NCBI GenBank assembly: GCA_937899935.1
Contig: CALCOW010000167.1
Coordinates: 1 to 5,539, forward strand
From: an uncultured Phycisphaerae bacterium
Lineage (GTDB): Bacteria > Planctomycetota > Phycisphaerae > Phycisphaerales > SM1A02
Reading direction: 5' to 3'
Length of the DNA: 5,539 bases
Shown: positions 1 to 4,445 of the stretch, in pieces
Position numbering within the stretch: position 1 is the stretch's first letter
Layout: each line of letters opens with the position of its first letter
Program-made: the position numbers and the translations under genes
The notes under the pieces: generated by a model
The model's input: only the letters and a program-made list of their open reading frames with translations
Databases searched by the model: none
Told to the model about the DNA's origin: nothing

Positions 1-23
1 GGCTCCTGATAGAGAGGAAGAGG

Positions 24-59
24 ACAGCCGCCGGCTTTCGAGCCGGCGGCTGTAGTTTT
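24..59 (+). terminator. Intrinsic terminator of an upstream gene
   Basis: A perfect 13-bp stem (24-36 with 41-53) is closed by a TTCG tetraloop, one of the most stable RNA loops. It is followed by a short T run (56-59). The T run is weak and offset by AG, so termination may be incomplete. The hairpin probably ends a gene lying left of the window. A TGA at 7-9 in one frame could be that gene's stop, but too little sequence is present to show it. Confidence 0.7.
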
Positions 60-136
60 GGTGTCTTCTATTTAAAACAATTGCTACAAAGTCATGAGTT
101 TCATAAGACGTAAGTAAACAAATGTGTACTTCTTTC

Positions 137-157
137 TTGCAGCAATAGATACTGCAA
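137..157. promoter_or_regulatory. Inverted repeat upstream of the GH81 gene, candidate operator
   Basis: TTGCAG (137-142) and CTGCAA (152-157) form a perfect 6-bp inverted repeat with a 9-base AT-rich spacer. It lies about 115 bases before the GH81 start, inside the otherwise featureless leader 60-272. The spacing of half-site centres (15 bases) is larger than one helical turn. It could be a regulator site or chance; no regulator gene is visible to link it to. I see no convincing -35/-10 pair in this leader. Confidence 0.25.
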
Positions 158-272
158 ACAGAATGCGATTGGAACCAGTCACCTCATCTTGCGTAGGGGC
201 GTTTAGTGAGAGCAATCGTCGCCCAGCGATGGGTGGCAGAACTGAATGGGAAGTTAGTCTGGAGATTGAGAC

Positions 273-3194
273 ATGTCCGTACTTCAAATTTCATGGCCTT
301 TTCGAGCGGCGTCACTGATGGTATCGATCGTATTGATTGTTCCAATGAATCTGGCGACCAGTCAAGACATTGTTGAAGTCGGTCGTGGATCTTATTACGC
401 GGAGATTCCTGACGGCTATGAGCGACCAAGTAATAACAATGGTCAGGCAGTGTCACCTCGCTTGAGAGGCGACTTCGAAGGTCCTACGCCCACCAATGAG
501 TGGTGGAGTTCACTAATCTGGGAGCGATACGCTGGAAACACAACTGGTCAAAATATGTACCCCTTGCCTCTGGCATTCAAAGCTGAGGCGGTTGGTCTGA
601 GTTTGGGACATTTGCAGGGCTTTAGTATTAGTGATGTGGCCTACTTTCAGCCATTTGCCGCAGCATTGAATGTAAGCGTTGAAGGGCTTGAAGCATCTGA
701 AGTGCAGGTCGCCCACGCTGGCGACTGGACCGTCACGGCTTCCTGGAAGGACGAGTCGCAATCACTCCAAGCAATATTTGGCCACGGACTGCCGTATGCC
801 TATTTTGAGATTGGCGGCGGTGATGTCTTGATCGATTTTGATGAGGGTCAATCGCAGTTTGTGATCGATGGTGGAACAGTGACGTTTGAAGTTGCTGGGG
901 TTCCCTATGCCGCATTTGCTCCAAGCGGTGCTCAATGGACACAAAGTAGTTCATCTCAGCTTCGTTCATCATTGAATGGATTGGGCTATCTCACAATAGC
1001 AGCATTGCCAGATGAATCCGTCGAGACTTTAGAATTGTTTAAAGCTCATGCTCATGTGGTAGTCAGGGACACGAAGGCAACTTGGACCTATGACGAGCAA
1101 AATGCGACGCTTCAGGCTCACTTTCATTTTGATGTTGACATTAAAGAAGGTCGAGAAGTAACACCATTGACCGCCTTGTTTCGACATCAGTGGTTGAACA
1201 CGGATGAACCACTTCTTGATCTCACTTATGAATCTCCTCGTGGAGTCATGAAGCTTGTAAGCGCAAGCTCTTTCGATGTGGATGTGCCATACGCTGGCTT
1301 GATGCCTTGGATTCCAGAAACCGGGCATGTGGATACTCAAAGGCTCACGCAATATGTCCAAGAGGTCTTAGGTGATTCAAATCTATTTGCAGCGCCAGAT
1401 ACCTACTGGTTAGGCAAGGCGCTTGGAAAAGCGGCTCAGCTCGTACCGCTGGTTGATCAGGCAGGACTCAATCAAGAGCGTGATGAACTTCTCGCTGCTA
1501 TGAAAGCGGAATTAGAAGACTGGCTGACTGCGGGTCCGCAAGAAAATGAAGAATCTGGGTCAGATGGACTTTCAGCTTACGCACAACTTGAGGCAGAAAG
1601 TTATAGCCAGTCAAGCGGTGTGTCTCTTTGTGATGGTGAGAGTAATTCTCAGGCAGTCTGTGGCTTTGGGGACGAAGATTGGATCCGTATTAATGCGGTT
1701 GATTTTGATGAATTCAATCCTCCAACAGCAGTGTTACGTGTGGCTTCCGGTGTCGGTGTCGGAGGAAGCGCTTTGATCGAACTCCGAATCGACGCAGTTG
1801 ATGGACCATTGGTCGGAAACGGTGCGATTGCCAATACGGGCGGTTGGTCTTCTTGGACGGACTTTAGTATTGCGGTTAGAACCGATGTGCTTGATCAGTT
1901 ACATGGCATTCATGATCTGTATGTTGTTTGTGATACTGGATATCCGGGTGACGTCTGGAACTTAGATTGGTTGCGGTTTAATGGCGGTAGTGGCGGGGCA
2001 TCAAATGGTGAAGATGGAACATTTTTCGCGCGTGATGACACATGGAGCACGCTCATCGGTTATCCAGCTTCCTATGGAGCAGCGGCTGAACTCAACGATC
2101 ATCACTTTCATTATGGCTACTTCATAGCAGCAGCGGCGGTTGTAGCAATACATGATCCAGAGTGGGCGGCAGCTGATCAGTGGGGGGGCATGATCGAGCT
2201 GCTCATTAAGGACGCTGCAAACTGGGATCGTTCAGATACGCGTTATCCTTATCTCCGCAACTTTGATCCATACGCGGGCTACTCATATGCCTCTGGTCAT
2301 CAAGGGTTTGCTTCTGGCAATAATCAAGAGTCATCATCCGAAGCGATTAACTTTGCCTATGGTGTGATGCTATGGGGACAAGCCACTGGGCAGCCTGAGA
2401 TTCGAGATCTTGGAATCTACCTCTATGCCAGTGAAGCATCAGCCATTGCTCAATACTGGTTCGATGTTGATGAACTTGTATTTCCAGCCGCATTTCCGCA
2501 TCCGATGATTTCAATTGTTTGGAATAATGGTGGCGACTATGCCACATGGTGGACAGGCAACCCTGAAGAGATACACGGAATTAATATATTGCCAGTCACA
2601 ACTGCCACGCTGCACCTTGGGCATTGGCCACAAATGATTGAGAATAATTGGAATTATCTTCTCACAAAAAACCCGGGTCAACCAACGGTGTGGCAAGACA
2701 TCTTGTGGAGCTTCTTGTGCTTAAGTGATGGTGCAGAAGCGTTATCACAGTTTGAAAACAATCAGGCTTATGCACCAGAGCCAGGTGATTCTCGCGCTCA
2801 TACCTACCATTGGTTATCTACGATGAATGGGATCGGCAGAGTGGTTCCAGAGATGACCGCTGATATTGCCAGCTTTGCAGTCTTTGAGAGAGACGGGCAG
2901 CGAACCTACATGGCATGGAATCCAACAGATGAAGAGACGCGGGTTGTCTTTTCAGATGGATTTAGTGCTTGTATTGCGGCGAATACTGTTCAGGTGTTAA
3001 ACGGGGAGCCTACGGTGTGTCAATGTCAAGGTGATCTCAATGGCGATCGTCAGGTCAACATTAGTGATTTCTCTATCTTTCTCGTTGCCTTTGGACAGGC
3101 AGGGCCAAACCCGGCTGATTTCAATGGCGATTTGATTGTTGATGTCAGTGACTTCTCGGTCTTCCTGCTCCGCTTTGGATCGATCTGTGAATGA
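273..3194 (+). CDS. Secreted GH81 endo-1,3-beta-glucanase with nested CBM6 and C-terminal dockerin
   Basis: This 973-residue protein should hydrolyse internal beta-1,3-glucosidic bonds of laminarin-like glucans outside the cytoplasm. The start is supported by GGAG at 261-264, eight bases upstream, and by a signal peptide (R11, hydrophobic 12-28, likely cut near ATS30/Q31). The GH81 N-terminal beta-sandwich has the family block PTNEWWSSLIW (73-83). The alpha-helical catalytic part shows NDHHFHYGYF (608-617), LRNFDPYAG (661-669), GNNQESSSEA (682-691) and IHGINILPV (767-775). By recall of GH81 structures, D609 is the expected acid and E686/E690 the base region; their 77-residue spacing fits the family. 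A CBM6 of about 140 residues splits the catalytic domain at about 421-582. GH81-type sequence continues to about 911 and is followed directly by a type I dockerin-like domain (916-973). The protein is longer than a plain GH81 because of these two additions. The family call is firm; activity and exact substrate are inferred. Confidence 0.95.
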   Translation: MSVLQISWPFRAASLMVSIVLIVPMNLATSQDIVEVGRGSYYAEIPDGYERPSNNNGQAVSPRLRGDFEGPTPTNEWWSSLIWERYAGNTTGQNMYPLPLAFKAEAVGLSLGHLQGFSISDVAYFQPFAAALNVSVEGLEASEVQVAHAGDWTVTASWKDESQSLQAIFGHGLPYAYFEIGGGDVLIDFDEGQSQFVIDGGTVTFEVAGVPYAAFAPSGAQWTQSSSSQLRSSLNGLGYLTIAALPDESVETLELFKAHAHVVVRDTKATWTYDEQNATLQAHFHFDVDIKEGREVTPLTALFRHQWLNTDEPLLDLTYESPRGVMKLVSASSFDVDVPYAGLMPWIPETGHVDTQRLTQYVQEVLGDSNLFAAPDTYWLGKALGKAAQLVPLVDQAGLNQERDELLAAMKAELEDWLTAGPQENEESGSDGLSAYAQLEAESYSQSSGVSLCDGESNSQAVCGFGDEDWIRINAVDFDEFNPPTAVLRVASGVGVGGSALIELRIDAVDGPLVGNGAIANTGGWSSWTDFSIAVRTDVLDQLHGIHDLYVVCDTGYPGDVWNLDWLRFNGGSGGASNGEDGTFFARDDTWSTLIGYPASYGAAAELNDHHFHYGYFIAAAAVVAIHDPEWAAADQWGGMIELLIKDAANWDRSDTRYPYLRNFDPYAGYSYASGHQGFASGNNQESSSEAINFAYGVMLWGQATGQPEIRDLGIYLYASEASAIAQYWFDVDELVFPAAFPHPMISIVWNNGGDYATWWTGNPEEIHGINILPVTTATLHLGHWPQMIENNWNYLLTKNPGQPTVWQDILWSFLCLSDGAEALSQFENNQAYAPEPGDSRAHTYHWLSTMNGIGRVVPEMTADIASFAVFERDGQRTYMAWNPTDEETRVVFSDGFSACIAANTVQVLNGEPTVCQCQGDLNGDRQVNISDFSIFLVAFGQAGPNPADFNGDLIVDVSDFSVFLLRFGSICE
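1569..1985 (+). other. CBM6 module inserted in the GH81 catalytic domain (residues about 433-571)
   Basis: The segment begins with the CBM6 signature strand AQLEAESYSQSSGV, continues through GDEDWIRI (466-473), LRVASG (488-493) and NTGGWSSWTDF (521-531), and closes with GIHDLYVV and NLDWLRF (563-569), the family's usual final strand. W470, W525 and N563 sit where CBM6 cleft residues are expected (from recall of the family). Low-complexity linkers flank it: GPQENEESGS (421-430) and a Gly/Ser-rich stretch (571-580). Before it is the GH81 helix ending EDWLTA (415-420), and after it the GH81 strand FFARDDTWSTLIGYP, which are normally close together in this family. CBM6 often binds beta-1,3-glucan ends or chains, which would fit this enzyme. 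Cys453, Cys463 and Cys553 could allow a disulfide. Confidence 0.9.
3018..3191 (+). other. C-terminal dockerin-like domain with two calcium loops (residues 916-973)
   Basis: Two EF-hand-like loops are visible: DLNGDRQVNISD (921-932) and DFNGDLIVDVSD (949-960). Each has acidic or Asn residues at loop positions 1, 3, 5, 9 and 12, and each is followed by a similar helix (FSIFLVAFG and FSVFLLRFG). This is the duplicated pattern of type I dockerins. Cys916/Cys918 just before and Cys972 just after could clamp the ends together. Such domains are common at the C-termini of planctomycete secreted proteins that lack cellulosomes. The partner is unknown and no cohesin is encoded in the window. Confidence 0.88.
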
Positions 3195-3230
3195 GTGTGG
3201 TGGGGCAGTGGCCTGAACCATCTACTCAAA

Positions 3231-3251
3231 GCCCGGCTGGGGCCCATTTTT
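3231..3251 (+). terminator. Possible weak terminator after the GH81 gene
   Basis: GCCC (3231-3234) can pair with GGGC (3240-3243) around a 5-base loop, and five T residues follow at 3247-3251. It lies 37 bases after the GH81 stop. The stem is only 4 bp with three unpaired bases before the T run, so it is far weaker than the other terminators here. Some read-through into the next gene is plausible. Confidence 0.35.
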
Positions 3252-3268
3252 GATTCAAAACAAGACTA

Positions 3269-3295
3269 TTGAGTCGTGCCAATATCGACTACAAT
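3269..3295 (+). promoter_or_regulatory. Candidate sigma70-like promoter for the PEP-CTERM-like gene
   Basis: TTGAGT (3269-3274) and TACAAT (3290-3295) resemble -35 and -10 boxes. The -10 match is good, but the 15-base spacer is shorter than the usual 16-18. Transcription would begin near 3302, giving a leader of about 80 bases that includes the inverted repeat 3318-3337. Planctomycete promoters are poorly defined, so this is a suggestion only. Confidence 0.3.
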
Positions 3296-3317
3296 GCTTT
3301 TCAAGAGAGAGGTTTAG

Positions 3318-3337
3318 CAGTACGTGTCGTCGTACTG
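3318..3337. promoter_or_regulatory. Perfect 7-bp inverted repeat in the leader of the PEP-CTERM-like gene
   Basis: CAGTACG (3318-3324) and CGTACTG (3331-3337) are exact reverse complements separated by TGTCGT. The element lies 43 bases before the chosen start at 3381. In DNA it could be an operator for a dimeric regulator; in RNA it could be a 7-bp hairpin in the 5' leader. No T run follows it, so it is not an intrinsic terminator. Confidence 0.4.
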
Positions 3338-3364
3338 GCTCACATTGAACAAAGCGTATTGGGT

Positions 3365-3372
3365 AGAGGGAG
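3365..3372 (+). promoter_or_regulatory. Ribosome binding site that fixes the start at 3381
   Basis: AGAGGGAG ends eight bases before the ATG at 3381, an ideal spacing. The longer reading from 3324 has no such site and would place 19 extra residues before a complete signal peptide. The start at 3381 is therefore preferred. Confidence 0.8.
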
Positions 3373-3380
3373 TACCAAAG

Positions 3381-4070
3381 ATGCATTTCAGACTTTTGGC
3401 TTTGGCTGTCGCGGTTACAGCAGTTACGGGAATTGCGAGCGCCGACATACAGATTACTAATGGTGCTATTGAATACGATTCATCTACGGATCATTACACT
3501 GGTCCAATTGGCGATGCGCCAATGTCAAGATGGGATGACGCGGGCGGATGGGCATGGTCAGGCAAGCAGCCAAGTGAGTTGGATTCGAATGCCACCATGA
3601 TTACCTATGAAAGTTATTTTTATGATTATTATGGCAGCATCGATATGGGTGACCCGTCATCCGGTCAATTTGAGCAGTGGGAAGAAATGTATCACTCTTA
3701 TACAGATGCCTCATGGTCTCTGACCGCAGATCAAGCCATGACAGTGACCGGCGTTGGTAACCTCAAGTACATTATTTCAGTCGCTGGAAGTACACTTTAT
3801 GAAGGTGATCTGGCCTCGCTTTCATCACCACTGCTTCTGGCCGCTGGTACCACCTATGACTTCCGCGTACTGCCGCATTCTGATTATTGGCTGAGTTATA
3901 GTGACTCAAGCAACTGGTATGATCCTGAAACCGAGGCTTGGGACTATTCGAGCTACTCATCCACTGAAGCGACAGGAACCATCTATATCACAGATGTACC
4001 CGGCCCAGGTGGAATCGCTCTTTTAGCGATTGTTGGCATTGCGAGTGCACGCCGACGTCGCGCTGCATAA
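3381..4070 (+). CDS. Secreted protein of unknown function with a PEP-CTERM-like C-terminal sorting tail
   Basis: This 229-residue protein begins with a clear signal peptide (basic R4, hydrophobic 5-18, likely cut after ASA at 19-21). It ends with a tripartite sorting tail: VPGPG (206-210), hydrophobic 212-222, then ARRRR (223-227). This is the Phycisphaerae variant of PEP-CTERM, processed in other bacteria by exosortase-type enzymes. The mature middle (about 22-205) is acidic and rich in Tyr (18 in the protein), Trp (8), Ser and Asp, with almost no Lys or Arg. An aromatic patch stands near 74-80, and another aromatic-rich region runs from about 167 to 198. I do not recognise a domain; the alternating pattern in the second half suggests a small beta-rich fold. 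It sits between a laminarinase and a probable glucan-binding protein and may be an envelope accessory for the same substrate, but that is guilt by association only. It has its own candidate promoter and a strong terminator. Confidence 0.88.
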   Translation: MHFRLLALAVAVTAVTGIASADIQITNGAIEYDSSTDHYTGPIGDAPMSRWDDAGGWAWSGKQPSELDSNATMITYESYFYDYYGSIDMGDPSSGQFEQWEEMYHSYTDASWSLTADQAMTVTGVGNLKYIISVAGSTLYEGDLASLSSPLLLAAGTTYDFRVLPHSDYWLSYSDSSNWYDPETEAWDYSSYSSTEATGTIYITDVPGPGGIALLAIVGIASARRRRAA

Positions 4071-4093
4071 TCTTGAGCACCGATCCAGCACGT

Positions 4094-4125
4094 AAAACGC
4101 CGCCCCAGAAGGGGCGGTTTTTTTT
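4094..4125 (+). terminator. Strong intrinsic terminator after the PEP-CTERM-like gene
   Basis: A 7-bp GC-rich stem (4100-4106 with 4111-4117) with an AGAA loop is followed by eight T residues (4118-4125). It starts about 25 bases after the stop codon. The AAAA at 4094-4097 would give a short T run on the other strand, so weak bidirectional action is possible. Confidence 0.92.
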
Positions 4126-4295
4126 GGACTTCGTGAATAAAAACACGAAGCGCAGGCAATCGGTTTAGGAAGTCGATCAGCGCGCCCGAATCAGGGGAGT
4201 CTTTAGAGCGCGCCAGCCGCTAAGAATTGACTCACTTTATTCTTTTGGCATTTTCAGGGTTGATTGTGGTGGCTAGATCGTAGAATTACGGCTTG
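4126..4295 (+). other. Non-coding stretch between two terminators; possible small RNA or regulatory leader
   Basis: No credible open reading frame lies here on either strand. Visible structure: a perfect 7-bp hairpin CTTCGTG/CACGAAG (4129-4135 with 4144-4150, 8-base A-rich loop); GCGCGC copies at 4180-4185 and 4208-4213, self-complementary and able to pair with each other; and a -35-like TTGACT at 4227-4232 without a good -10 at the right distance. The stretch directly precedes an intrinsic terminator although no protein gene ends here. It could therefore encode a small RNA, or be the leader of the 4379 gene with a terminator acting as an attenuator. I do not recognise any known riboswitch or RNA family. 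Confidence 0.3.
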
Positions 4296-4316
4296 AAGGG
4301 GCTCAGCCCCTTTTTT
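4296..4316 (+). terminator. Second intrinsic terminator, upstream of the third gene
   Basis: A 7-bp stem (4296-4302 with 4306-4312, core GGGGC/GCCCC) with a TCA triloop runs into a T tract (4311-4316). It lies about 225 bases after the nearest stop codon on this strand and only 63 bases before the next start. That is an odd place for an ordinary gene terminator, and fits either an unannotated small transcript or leader attenuation. Confidence 0.8.
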
Positions 4317-4326
4317 ATTTGGTGCG

Positions 4327-4331
4327 AGGAG
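4327..4331 (+). promoter_or_regulatory. Strong ribosome binding site in front of a small overlapping ORF
   Basis: AGGAG lies nine bases before ATG 4341, a better site than the AAGGA (4364-4368, ten bases before ATG 4379) that would serve the main gene. It is out of frame with the main gene, which makes it notable. Confidence 0.45.
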
Positions 4332-4340
4332 AACGCCCAT

Positions 4341-4445
4341 ATGTTTCGAGTGACTTCGAGAAGAAGGACTGATCGAGTATGTATGGATTTTCTATATCTT
4401 CGCCTTGGTTGCATGGAGCAATCATTGCTTGCGCTGCAAGCCTGA
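4341..4445 (+). CDS. Possible 34-residue leader peptide overlapping the start of the third gene
   Basis: An ATG with a good AGGAG site opens a 34-codon frame ending in TGA at 4443-4445. It overlaps the first 67 bases of the 4379 gene in another frame. The peptide begins MFRVTSRRRTDRV and has no recognisable function. It may be a translational leader coupled to the main gene. Alternatively, its Arg-rich start may be the true N-terminal region of the main protein, displaced by a one-base indel: the main protein's signal peptide lacks basic residues. It may equally be chance. Confidence 0.25.
   Translation: MFRVTSRRRTDRVCMDFLYLRLGCMEQSLLALQA

Noticed and set aside
1..9. Possible last codons and TGA stop of an upstream gene
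   Set aside because: Three codons are not enough to support a coding feature, although the terminator just after it makes an upstream gene likely.
124..318. 64-residue forward frame across the GH81 start
   Set aside because: It begins with GTG without a ribosome site, overlaps the GH81 signal peptide region and looks random. Treated as a shadow.
1029..1361. 110-residue minus-strand frame, and the other minus-strand frames under the GH81 gene and the third gene
   Set aside because: They lie antisense to clear coding sequence, have no recognisable motifs and are best explained as shadows.
3018..3191. Dockerin as evidence for a cellulosome
   Set aside because: No cohesin or scaffoldin is present, and other signals point to a planctomycete, where such domains occur without cellulosomes.
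3324..3380. Upstream extension of the PEP-CTERM-like gene to a start at 3324
   Set aside because: It has no ribosome site, overlaps the inverted repeat, and would put 19 residues in front of a complete signal peptide. The start at 3381 has an ideal AGAGGGAG site.
4180..4213. Two GCGCGC copies as a repeat element or array
   Set aside because: They are short, only two in number and of low complexity. At most they pair within a transcript; there is no CRISPR-like periodicity.
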